NCBI GenBank assembly: GCA_021234535.1
Contig: CM037843.1
Span: forward strand, 40,549,200-40,613,199
Length of the DNA stretch: 64,000 nucleotides
Source: Stichopus chloronotus
Taxonomy: Eukaryota > Echinodermata > Holothuroidea > Aspidochirotida > Stichopodidae
Direction of reading: 5' to 3'
Both the position numbers and the translations under genes were made by a program. Every line of letters begins with the position of its first letter. The first letter of the stretch is position 1. The notes below the pieces were generated by a model. The model worked only from the letters and a program-made list of their open reading frames with translations. It was not told the origin of the DNA and did not search any database. Below, in pieces: positions 1-12,400 of this stretch.

Positions 1-78
1 CTCTAATTTGAAACTGTTATTGAAGAAGGTTGTCTGTTTATGTGCAAAGTGGCAATCAAGATACAAGAGGTGTAGTTA

Positions 79-235
79 GAATATTAGCGTTGAAATATTA
101 AATGCTGTTGGTCCTGAGATATTTTCATATGTGTTGATTGATAGGTAAAATGAACAGCACAGAACATTAGCATTGAAATATTAAATGCTGTTGGTTGTAA
201 GATTGTATTGATTGACAGGTGAAATATCTGTGATG
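79..235. repeat. Tandem duplication, period 82 bp
   Basis: The string agaa(t/c)attagc(g/a)ttgaaatatt and the following aaatgctgttgg occur at 79 and again at 161, followed in both by a ttgattga(t/c)aggt(a/g)aaat tail. Lies in the FANCM intron upstream of the exon at 362. Confidence 0.75.
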
Positions 236-361
236 TTGACAGCAAGTCAGATTGTTTTGCCAAAGGCATCATAGTCAAATATTAAGTTTTGGAAAAAATA
301 TCCTAAATGTGATATAAATTTCTCTAATGCATCCTGGTACATTTGGAATCCATGAACACAG

Positions 362-3300
362 GAGCTCATGAGAAATGGAGATTTCATCAACATTATGAAC
401 ATCCTGAAAGAGAAATTTGATTACAACAGCAGCAGGGATGGAGACACTGCGCTTTTCGGAACCCTCGGGAGATCATCTCAGTCGCCGTCTCGTTCCATGT
501 CCTGCACCCAAAAGTCCAAGAAGTTTGTCGTGAGCCACCCCAAGATGCAAAAACTGCAGGAAATAGTCATCAAACATTTCAAAAACTATCAAACTGGTGA
601 GTTTGAATAGCATTGAGTATTAGTTGGTTGTGATCTTTTTCTTATTTTTTAGGAAGAAACTTTTTAATCACTTCTGCTTTTCAACATTCTCATCTTTCCT
701 GTCAATATGTGGATATACCTGTGTGATTCTAGATATTTATTGTAGCACAAATATTCACAATCTTTACTCCCAATTTGTCATTGTAACTACTGTCCATACA
801 TTTTTGCTTAACAGTTGTATGTGAGAGATCTATGATGGACAAGCAGTAAGCTTTTGCCTTTTAAATGATTGGTGTTTTTCCAGTTTCAGAGAACAAGCCG
901 TCAACATCTGAGGCACCGGTAGATATGGGGGGTACCACTGACACCAGAGTGATGATATTCGCCCAGTACCGGGACAGCGTTCAAGAAATAGCCGAAATGT
1001 TGAATTGCCATCAGCCGTTAGTTAGATGTATGAGCTTTGTTGGACAGTCGTCTGCTGGTAAGGCGACTAAAGGCATCAGTCAGAAGGAGCAGTTGAGAGT
1101 AAGTCCATAGATTCCTCTCAGAATGATTCCTGTGCTCAAGCTGAAGACGTGTGTGTTTGTAACAATTCTTTTCGTTTTTCCCCTAGTTCAAAGTGAAGGT
1201 TTTCACATAGACTTGACCTGACGCTTTGTCTCATGCATGTATCAAAGTCATTGCACATTGTTCCTTGATTTTTACAAGCCAAATATCTATATGCACTACT
1301 TGAGAGATCCTTTTGCATTATTATTGTCTCATATGAGTCATCACGTATCTTAATATCTTCCCGAAATATGAGATCATCTCTCTGTTGCTTCTATACACTT
1401 TTTAATTGTCAGGCACCTCAGAGTGTCAATAATTTGTGATAGTTACCTAGAATATGAAACACAATATGAAAACAGAAAATATACTTAGATTATATCAAAC
1501 AGACATCCAAGACAATTGCTTTTAGTAAAGTTTGATATCTACCTCTCTTGGTACATAACTTTTGTTTTATCTTAAGGCTTTAATTGTAGTTTTTGTGAGC
1601 AGACCATCTCATCACGTCGCAAATATATAATGTGGCAGTGTCTGAACAGATTCGTCAATTGCAGCAACAGTTTCTGATAAGTAAACCTGAAAATAACAAA
1701 TGGAACTCTCTGATGTTTCATATATATGATTGTTTGTATTTACTAGTTTTGACTAAATGAATTTGGTGACCAAAGTCAGCACTTACAAAGCTATTGTCAA
1801 AATTTTCCCCTAATAGCATAATTTATGTTGTGCTAGATTTACAGATACATTTGGTCATACTTTACAAAGACAAAGAAATGGCAAAATGTAGCTTTCATGA
1901 GAAAAGAGTATATTAAGAGGTTCTTAATCCGGATAAAAGCGGCAAGTCTTTTAAGCTCATTGATTACATGTCTTTTTTAATGGGTGATAAATTCCAGCAG
2001 ATATCCCTTTGTCTCCTCTGCTAATAAACATCCTTCGTCCTCTACTTTAATGTGATTAATAACCTCTCATCAACCTTGTCATCATTGTCAAATTTGTTTG
2101 CTTCTATTTTTCATCGCTCACTTGACAGGTCGTCAAGGAATTTAGGTGCGGCAATTACAACACCCTCGTCTCCACCTGCGTTGGAGAGGAGGGCCTGGAC
2201 ATTGGTGATGTTGATCTCATCGTCTGCTACGATGCCCACAAGAGCCCCACCCGTCTCGTCCAGAGAATGGGAAGGACAGGTCGTAAGAGGAAGGGTAGAA
2301 TTGTCATGCTGATGACGGAGGGCAAGGAGGCATCTGTGAGTGCCAGCAATTCTCTGAGGATGAAACAGATTTTTGTTACCTAGGCAGAGTCAAGATAGCC
2401 AAACTATCTGTGCATCAAGCAATAATGAAGTATTGAAACATCTCAGAAGGGAACATTAAAAAAAAACTGTTTTACAGTCTCTTTGATTTTAAGCAGTATT
2501 AATTTGCTGTCGATGTAAAATTATTAATTATGCAAGCCAACAGTTCATATGAGCTGATTTCACCACCTGCATGTTAGGCTTGTGTACTGTAGTGTCAAAG
2601 GTAACTAGTATGTGATGAATAGTGAACTTGCCACATTAGATCCACTTGTGTCATCTCTCAGTTAAAGATGAAGGTGTACCTCCTGGATACACCTGTTTCA
2701 TCCCTAGTCTAATAGCCCAAGGTGAATCAGTTTGATCCTCCTTTTCTAATCATATTTAAACAAGTTTATCCTCCTCTCTCCATCAGAAAACTGTTAAACA
2801 CTAATCCTGTGAAATGTACCCACTGTTTATTGCATCCTTTCAGACATACCATGCTTAACCAGTGGTGACCAAGAAATGTGAAAGGGTACATTAAATCTGA
2901 TAAACAAACGACTCCTCAAAATAAAGCATTCATGGCCAGAGAAAACATTTTCAGGGATTTTTCAAGAAACCCCCTTTTTTTGTTGTTGTTATTTTTTGCT
3001 TAATACTCATTAATCTGTATTTCCCATAATTTGGAAATGCGAACAGCGTTTGTGTCATAGAAATCAATTTTCTTTCACATTTTTCATGCTAACTTTAGCA
3101 TCATACTGAAACTTGTGCACTACTAGTCATAAAATGGAAGAATTCTCTGTAGAAGTTAGTAGTTACTGAGGGTATTATGAACCCTTTGCTCTTCTTTAGG
3201 TGTATGACAAAAGTCAGTACAGCAGAAGGGGTATACACAAGGCCCTCCAGTCGAACAGCAAATCCCTCCAGCTGTACCCTAGTTGCCCAAGAATGATTCC

Positions 3301-3422
3301 AAGGGGACTTGATCCCCAACCTTACAAGATGTACATCACAGTTGAAAAGTACCAGGGAAAGAAGAAAACAAAAAGAGGAGGGCACACCGCTGGGACCACC
3401 ATCAAGTCATGTGCCAATAGAG
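362..3422 (+). CDS. FANCM: FANCM exons coding the C-terminal helicase lobe
   Basis: Four exons (362-596, 884-1098, 2129-2335, 3200-3422) code the second RecA-like lobe of the SF2 translocase. Visible landmarks are the motif IV region [14 protein letters not shown] in the second exon, followed by a Q-K-E-Q-L-R helix. In the third exon are motif V (G-E-E-G-L-D-I-G) and motif VI (Q-R-M-G-R-T-G-R), which includes the arginine fingers for ATP hydrolysis. The fourth exon carries the post-helicase stretch with [10 protein letters not shown], typical of FANCM. The first exon opens after an acceptor AG at 360-361, so the preceding coding exon is off the left edge. All catalytic motifs in this half look intact. 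Confidence 0.93.
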
Positions 3423-6400
3423 GTGAGTGAAAGCAAAAAACTGCTTCTATGTTTTGGCTGGTGATGGTGTGGCTGGTTGGGGTTATGTTGTCCATCCCAA
3501 GTTCTGTTTCCATCATTATGTCCTGAGTTGAAAGAGGATTGAAGAATAAATCCACCTAGTGGAAATAATCCACCTGGTGCATAGGGAAGTTTGAAAAAAA
3601 GTGCAATCTCGGGGTTTTGCTCTGATCTCAGACATCGTCACAGTTTGTATTGATCATATTTGACGGAGTGGTTATTCATCTATATCACTCATTTGGAACA
3701 ATTGGACTGACCATGCAAGTTAAAGGGAAATAGGGCGTTTGTTTTACAGGAAACATCCATATTTTTAATACCAGTGTTTGTGGATGTAGAATGATAGTAT
3801 ATTCAAAATAAGGAATTATAGTAGCCTTCTTTTTAAGAAATTCGTTTCTCACAGATAGAAACTCAGTTATTTGCTGCTCCACACTAATTTGTTCACCCAA
3901 ACTTTTCAAAATTCAAATGATGCATCTTCCGTTACTCATCACATACATAATGTTTTGAGGAGATGAAGCTTTTGGCAGGTGGTTAGTGATGAGACTGAAT
4001 GGTTTAACAATGACTAAAGCTATTTCTTTTGTAGGTCATGTTGGTGTATTCTGAACGCCCTATTTCCCTTTAAGAATCCAGACGTAAATAAATTTTGACA
4101 TGGACACCGATATTTCTGTCTATTAAACAGTTCTCAAGATTTTAAAGGTATCCATCTAGTGGTTTCGTGAAATGAACCACCTTTTTTCCCAGCCTGTCAA
4201 GTTTCCTCCACTTACTAATGACGAATGGTCAAACAAAGAGGATTCCCATGTGTTACATACAATGAGCATTATTGAATAAGTAAATAAAAGATCCAAGTTG
4301 GTTTTTGGGAATTTGTGACCAGACACTTTTTTCACAACAGCACTTATTCATATGCACACTGCCAGTACATGCCAGGTTCATCAAGAATTCCAACATTTGA
4401 ACATTTCATAACAAGTGGATGTGAAACTTGAGTAATTACGCTAATTATAAACATTGCCTTGTGGCCGTACCCTTCTAAATCCTCATAAACGTATCAACTC
4501 AGTGTTGATATTTACTTTAAAGGTAGTTCAGTGGTAGTATCAGCGTTATGTGTAATTGAGGTCATATCTTGAACAAAGGTCCCACAAAAGATGCAATACT
4601 TGGTTTCAAATTGCAAAATGTCCCAGCTGCCATAATTGGTTCCAAATTACAAAATGTTCCATTAAAGTGGTAAGTCCTGAAAATGCAATGTTTCATTTTA
4701 CATAGCACGAATAAAATTAACGTGTGAATGGCGCAAGGCCTTCTACATATCAAGCAACTTGGATTTGGCTGCATAACATACGTTCTCACATTACAATCCT
4801 GTAGGACAAGAAAAGTCCCCAAAGGCAAGTCCATTTTTGAACCAAGAAGAGTACACAGAATGGACAGAAAAGTACAAGATTGAGGATGGAAACATCCCGA
4901 CCATATCAATGAGAGGTAGCTTTCATAGCCTCGGTGAGCCAAGAAAGGTAAATTTCTTCATTGTATCACATCTCATGACTAGAATATAATGTTTTCTAGG
5001 TCACCGTTTCTTGTTGCAAGTGATCCAGTTTGGAAGCTGCACACTTTTCCTTATTTGTTTGTTGTATGCTACCAAGTAAATTTTTGGCATGGATAGTTCT
5101 TTGGTAGTTGATGGTTAATTTGTCATTTTGTTAATGTCTTCATTCAAAACAACAGACATTCCAAATATGAGATTTTGCCTTCATATCCTCAAGACTCTGT
5201 GAAACAGTGGTTTGTTCGTTTTTTTTAAGGAGTTAAAATAAACCTGAGAATTATAATTTTGATAGCATTGTTGTTACTCTGTATTGTTATTAAATTTTTC
5301 ATTGACTTCACAAGAACGTAATTATGCGACAGGATAGGACACTGTTATGCCGCACTGTACTTTCAGGGAGAAATTTATACAATATCGTATTGCAATTCTG
5401 CATTTTGCTTTCAACATTACATGTCATGAATATGATGTGACACTGGAAGTATTCATCGTACTTTGTTGTAGTGTGACATGTATGATATGTCATGTTTAAT
5501 ATGATACATTTAATATGTCATGGTTAATATGACATGTTTAATAATAACATTACTACCCTTCATTGTACTTTCATTGTAACATGACATGATCGTTTGAAGA
5601 TTTGTCTGTTGGTCATTCTCAAAAGCCTCTCATTTGCCTCTTTATTTTGAGCTCATCACTCTTGGTAGTCATGAAGTCTACTCATCAGTACAGAGGTAAA
5701 ATTTCGTTGATCTGTCTATTGTACGTGTATTTCATGTTAGGATCCTTCCGACAGGCCTGAACTGTCCTTGTCCAGCTGGTCCCTGTGGCAGTCGAAGGAG
5801 CAGTCCTCACACATCGCTGGTCACTCTCAAAGATGCAAGAACTTTGTCAGCCTGATGGAGCTGATGGAAATTCAGGATCAGATAGAAGGAGAAGACATAT
5901 ATGGTATGGAAATGGCCATCCATCTCAAAGACCAGGACATCGTCAAATCCCAGGCTCCGAAAGGTATAGAGAAGTTTTGTCGCAAGAAGCCCATGAAGGA
6001 GAAACTGAACCGTGTTCAAATGGAAAAGCCGTCGGATGAAGAGAGAGATGAAGAGCAAGAAAACCAAATGAAGAATGCAAGAAGGAGGAAGGGGAAAAGA
6101 AAGACTGTTCTGCCTTTGCTTGAATCTGATGACGATTTTGCAGACGAGACTGCGCCAGATGTTTCAAATGTGGGATTGAACAAAGAGACAAAGAAAAGCA
6201 GTACAGTAGGTAAGCCTAGGATGCCATCAATGGTAGCAGCTAGGGGAGAGACCAACACAACAGAAGTGGAGAAGACCCCAGAGGTTGATCGTGATTGCAA
6301 CCTGGTTATGTCGTCAGATGCAGAAGAAGAGGAAGATAACCAAATGATGAATGCAAGCAGGAGGAGAAAGAAGAAAATACCACCCCTTCCTCTGCTCGTA

Positions 6401-9400
6401 TCTGATGAATCAGGTGATGACGTGACGGATGAAACAGGAGCCGAATTACCAGATGTCCAGCTGGAGGAGAAGGAGGCAGTTACCAGGATGACATCAATAA
6501 ATGAAGCCACATTAGAGGAGTGTCCAACGGGAATTAAGGGTGATCTGGAGGATGCAGAGGTACAAAATAAGAATTTTGAGAGATCAAACTTTCCAACAGC
6601 AATGAAGAATGATCAACTTAGAGATGGAGTAACTCACAAACTCAAAGACTCCCCATCTTTCACAAATCCAGAAAATCATGTGGAAGAAGTAGAAGGGCCT
6701 AGAAACATGCAAGAGATGGAAATGGTTGTTTCAGAGTGTGAGAAAGAAATGCTGGCAAAGAACATTCAAGGTGAAAAGACCCAAGATGAACTCAGAAACA
6801 GAGAACAGAATAACAATAGAGAGGTGGAGGAACCAAATTCGAACATGAAGGACAAATATCATTCGAACTTGGAAGAGAGGACTGAAGACATTGTAATTAT
6901 TCATACATTGAAGGGGGACAACTTGGTGCAAAAGCAACAGGAGCATTCCTTAAAGTTGGACAATAATGAGAAACATTCCAAAGATGTTCAGGAAAAGGGA
7001 AAGAAGGTTGATGAGACTTTAGAATCAAATGTGAAGGCTGAAAGATCAAAAGAAAGATTAGTTGTGCAAGAGAAGGAGAACAAAGTGTCCACAGGTATCA
7101 GTCATAACTTGAAGAGCAGAGAATTTGAGGTAGCACAGATGGAGGAAGAGGCAGCTCTCTCTGTTTATTTCCCGTGCTCTCAATTCAGTTTTGTTCAAAG
7201 TACCTCAGAAGACAAGATGGTCTCACCTTGCCCTTTACCTCCATCACCACCCTCTGTATCCTCCCTCGATGTCTTGGACGACATTGAACTTAACTACGGG
7301 ACTCCTGGTCTGAAATCCTGCTTCAGACAGGGCATGGAAACTAGCAGTGTGAAAAAGAAGAAGGAACTGGTGTCTTTGGAAATGAAACATCTTGCTATGA
7401 CTCAGGGTAAAGAAAAGTGTCAGGAGAATAGCTCTATGGTTGAGGGAGAGGATCTGTTTGAGAGACCTGAAATAGACAATGGTGGTGCCAACAGTGGTGA
7501 GGATTCTTTAAGAGCTGCCAATAAGAACGGTGGAACTGAGGAAGTTGTCCAACAAGAAGAGACAAACATTGCTGCTGTTCTGAATTTTGGTCTAGTGCCA
7601 GAGGGAACAGAAGAAAATGCAGAAGGTATGGCCGCAGTGCATCCCAGCTCTGAGAAAGTGACAGAATCACTGTGCCTTGATGATCTGCAAGGTTTAGAAG
7701 ACGATTGGGAGGATTCAGTTGATACTCCAGTTCCCATGGAGATCCAGACGCCAAACTTCTCAGCCTCTAAACGGAGTCATCAGAAGTTATCTGTTTGCAG
7801 TTCCTTTGTGAGAATGGAGATGGGAGCCCCCTCCAGTCACTCAACACCTGTCACAAGGAAAGTCAAGTTTATCGAAGATGTGGGAAACGAGTCACCTGAT
7901 CTTCATCGGCCATTGAGGAGGGTATCTGGAAGGTCAGAGAACATTAATAGCAGCAATGACAAACAGCTGGTGGCTCCATCTGAAGACCAGATGAAGCAAT
8001 CAAAGACATCTTCTCCAAAAGAAGAAATGCTACCCTCAGATAGAGCAGCAGTTAGCTTTTCTTCTGACTGTAAAATGGATGCTTGTTACATTGAAAGTGA
8101 CATAGGTGTGAACTTTGACCTCAACTTTGACCTTAACAGCCTGGATGACGAGGAGGATGATGGCCAATTACCAGCTCAGACCACTCCTGTTGGATCCCCC
8201 TCACTGCATCCCAATTCTTTGTGCCTCCCCAAAGCTGAATCCACCCCATTGAGCAATTCCAAATCTCTGCGGCGGTCTTTTAGTTCACTAGGCGTGACCA
8301 GCATTACAGAGACATCCAAGAGAACATTCGACAACAAAACACTGACGGACAGATTGAACACTCAGAATTCATCAACATGCAAAGACGTACTGCAAGATGA
8401 ATCTTCTGGAATGACTACAACAGCAAAGGGAAAATGTTGGACAAAAACAGGCGATTCTTCAACAGGAAATGAACAGACCGATTCTAATGTCAGTCAGCTT
8501 GATAAAAATCTTCTCAGGAAACTCTCTTTTTGTAATACATCTGATGTAGCAGACACAGAGGAAAGAGATATTGGTGAGAAATCATCAAAAGGTTCCCCAA
8601 AACTGGATTCTTCCAAAGAAGCATCAGTGCTTATGTCAACTTCTGCAACAGATTCTGCTGGTGGTGGAGCTGGCAAAGAATTCACTAAGGTCAAAATACT
8701 CACAGAATCATCTGCCTCAAATAAGAAACACAGCAATGCTGATACCCAAGAATTTCAAGTTGACCAATCATCATCTTCAAGTAGGGGTGAGTTTTGGACT
8801 TGCTCTTTGTTGTTGAATGTAAGAAGCATGTCTAAGTGATGGAAAGCATTTCATGCAATATTTGATTGCTGATAGGCAGTATTTAAAAGTTGCTAGGCAC
8901 AAACCATACTTCAAAATCCAAAGTGGATGACTATTGTTAGACGTGACAAAGTCAGGGACATGAAACAAGATTAAAAAAAATGTTAACTGAATTTCATCTT
9001 TTATTATTGATTCCTTGCCAAACACAGAAGAAGTCTATGTGATGGTGATGTTGAATGTGCGTGTATGTGTGTGTACATATGTGATGTTTTGCTTGTTAAG
9101 GCAATATCTCAAGAAGGGTAAAGGTGACTGACCTCATACTTGGTGTGTGGGGTAGTCATACAATGCAGATGGTCTGTACTGTTTTAAGTGGAGGTTGAAG
9201 GTCATTTTAGGTCACTGTGGAAACCTTGTTAACACAATATCTCAATAAGGGTTACTTTCACTGACATCATACTAAGTGTGTAGGTTGGTCATACTGAGTA
9301 GATGATCAATATTCTTTTTGGTGGAGGTCAAAGGTCATTTTAGGTCACTGGAGGTCAAAGTGTGAAAACCTTGTAAACACAGTATCTCAAAAAGGGTAAT

Positions 9401-12400
9401 GTGGACTGATCTCATACTTATTGTGTGGACTGGTCACACTGAGTGGGTAGAATTTCTCTATTGTTTTTGATGGAGGTCAAAGGTCATCAGGTCAAACGTG
9501 GAAAACCTTGTAAGCCCAATATCTCAATAAGGGTAAAGTTGACAGACCTCATATATAGTGTTGGTTGGTCATACTGAGTAGGTGATCCCTATTATTCTTG
9601 AAGTCTTACTGTAAGTCATTTGTCACCCGAGGTAAAATTGTGAAAACACTGTGAACACGATATTCCAAGAAGGGTACAGTTGACTGACCTCATACTTGAC
9701 GTGTGGGTTGGTCATACTGAACAAATGATCCTCGTTGTTTTTGGTGGAAGTCAAAGGTCACCAAAGGTCAAACTGTGAAAACATTGTGAAAACGATATCC
9801 AAATTGTCACTGCGAAGGCTGTCAGGCTCCTGACATTGACAGCTGTAATGTAGTGTAGTGGGTCTATTAGGTTGTGTGGTAACCTTATCCATCAACATCA
9901 GTCACAAATGGTGCCTGCCCCCAGATAAAGTTTGTAAGCCGAGACATTGTAAAACCCTTTTTTGTACGTGGCATGTTCTGCGAGACCCTTACTGGTTTGT
10001 TTCTGTTCGTCTACATTTGGAGAGTATTACTTTTACAATGGGGAATTACATATTAATTTTCCCTCCTGTCACAGAATTTGAGGAAGATTAGAAGCAAGTC
10101 TGATTTGATGTTCCTAGCTGAACAATGTCAAAAGAGTGCAATTGACTTATTGTGTAAAAGCATGGAAGAAGCACCATTGCTTCAATAAGTGGGTAATGTT
10201 AGCTTGAATGCTTGGAAACGTCCTCTGAAACAGGTTTACAAATGGTGCCATTATTTTGTCAAATTTCTTCACAGACACAAATAGGTTGAAGTGTCATGTC
10301 AAGAAAGTGTTTTGAAGAGATTTTTGATTTTTTGCATTCTGGGTTTGCTAGGACACTACTTCTAAACTAAACTAAATATAGATCTCAAGTTCCAACAATC
10401 TTATGGACCATTATCAGTACTGCATAAAAGCAATACCTTCTTTGCAATCAAAGAACGTATGAGTTATAGCAATTACCACAGTTAACATGAAACCTTTACA
10501 CAATCCAGCTGGATAGTTATGTCTAGATTTCAAACCAATATTTGGTCAGCAAGGAATCACTAAGCCTTTTGGCTTCGTGGTAGGTTACATAGCAGAATGA
10601 GACCATTCCTTCAGCTGAGGATGTGTTCTAAGAGTTAGCATCGTTCTTTATAGTCAGGGGTGTGGCTGGTGGAAAGGCAGTGTTAGAGAACCTTGAAGTG
10701 TGAATTGAAAGCAAGTGATTTATTTCAAATAAAGGTATATAGTTTGAGGTATTTAGTTTTTAAAGTGTTCTGTTATGAACTGTTCACTTGTCAGTCGTAT
10801 GTCATGGGTAACATGCCTAGCAGGGAAGTATTTTCTTTGTTATTATATCCCTTCAGTCAAACAGTGCGAAACTGAAACAGTCTTAGTTTCTGACGAGGAA
10901 GAACCGCTCAGCCAAATTACCAAACCAAAGAAAAGGCGAAAGAATGTGATGAGGTCACCAGAAACACCAAGTCTGGACTGCAAGAGATTTCAGTCAAAGG
11001 GAAGAAGGAAAAATGCTGTAATGGTAAGAATTGGCCTAACCTCTAATATGATGTCTTCAATGAATATACTTTGCAGATGTGAACATGCTTCAGGGAGGGG
11101 GATATTTATTCTCTTAAAAGACATATCTTTTTTCTTTCTTTCTTTTCTGACATCATTCAATCTGTGCTTATGGACAACTGAGATGTATTATTTCATTTCT
11201 TGACCTTCCTCTCTCACAAGTTACCTGCTTCAAACTCTATTGGGCATAGAGATTGGCATGAAACTGTAGATTGCGATGAACATGCTGACCTCCTCCTCTG
11301 ACTTGCTAGGTAACATTTGTCTTCCCTTTTAGTTAGTACCTTCTTTCGGTGAGGAGATGAGAACTATGCACCACAGCAGAGACGTGAAATCTGTTTGAAA
11401 TGGATCAGTCTTTGAAGAAGACTGAAATGTCACTAAAATCGGTGAAATTATTCTTTATGGTGAAAGCCATGTCTCAATAACATCATCTGATTGGAAGATG
11501 AAATGGACGTTTAACAATTAAGGAAATATCTGTTTCATGATGGTACATAGCATTAAAGGAAACCTTTGTTGAAATGCAAACACAGCTACTTTAATATCCT
11601 TTGCATCTCTTTGTAATGTTGTCTGTCTTAAAAAGAAACATGATAGTCATGAGTTGTAACCTGTGATCTCCACAACATCTTACGGTCAATCTATAATAAA
11701 CCCAATCTGCATTTCTCATTTGTGTAAAATTCCAGTTTTTAAATGAGCACTTCAATTTCAAAGGAAAACAGAGACTTATTGCCGCTAATAGCTGGTATTA
11801 TTTTGTAACTTATAGGCACCTGGAAATGTTCCTCTGCCACAGCAGTCTTTCTTCAAAACATTAACATCTTGGGGTCATGAACAAGATATTGGTGTCAAAT
11901 GTCTGTAGGGAACAATAAATCTTGTTGTTTTATTTTGAGATCTCTTAATTAGACTCTCAAATATTTTCTTAAGATTATGTTCAAAAGCCAGTCATGTTTT
12001 AAGACAGTTCAAGTAAGGAATGGCCTTTGCTCTAGTGACATTACTTATCTTTCTGTCCATCTCGCTCATTCAAGGTACCTTTATAATATTCATCATGCAA
12101 GTAGTGTGAGTAGAAAGTTGCTTTAGGAGAAAAAGGTTTGCAGAAAATTCTTTTCTTTGCCTATTTAATTTAGAATTTAGGGTGTTCCAACTCTTATCAA
12201 AAATTTTACATTTAAATGTGTTTTCTGTTTAGTATTAACATTGCTTGTGGTCAAACTTAAGCTTTTTAGTTCCATTGCTAGTCATAATCATTGCAAGAGG
12301 CATAGTTATGTGCTATTTGGAGGAAAACTGCATAGAAAGTAAGTTATACAGTGTCTTGGTCAAACACTGAAAACTTTGATAACACAATATCTCAAGATAG

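Noticed and set aside
6016..6510. A 164-codon open frame on the - strand, Ser/Leu/Phe-rich
   Set aside because: It is the antisense shadow of the Glu/Lys/Ser-rich FANCM exon, where GAA/GAG/AAG codons read as Phe/Leu/Ser on the other strand.
10775..11203. A longer reading frame around FANCM exon 10857-11023 starting at an upstream ATG
   Set aside because: The upstream and downstream parts lie beyond good splice sites and add no family-like sequence.
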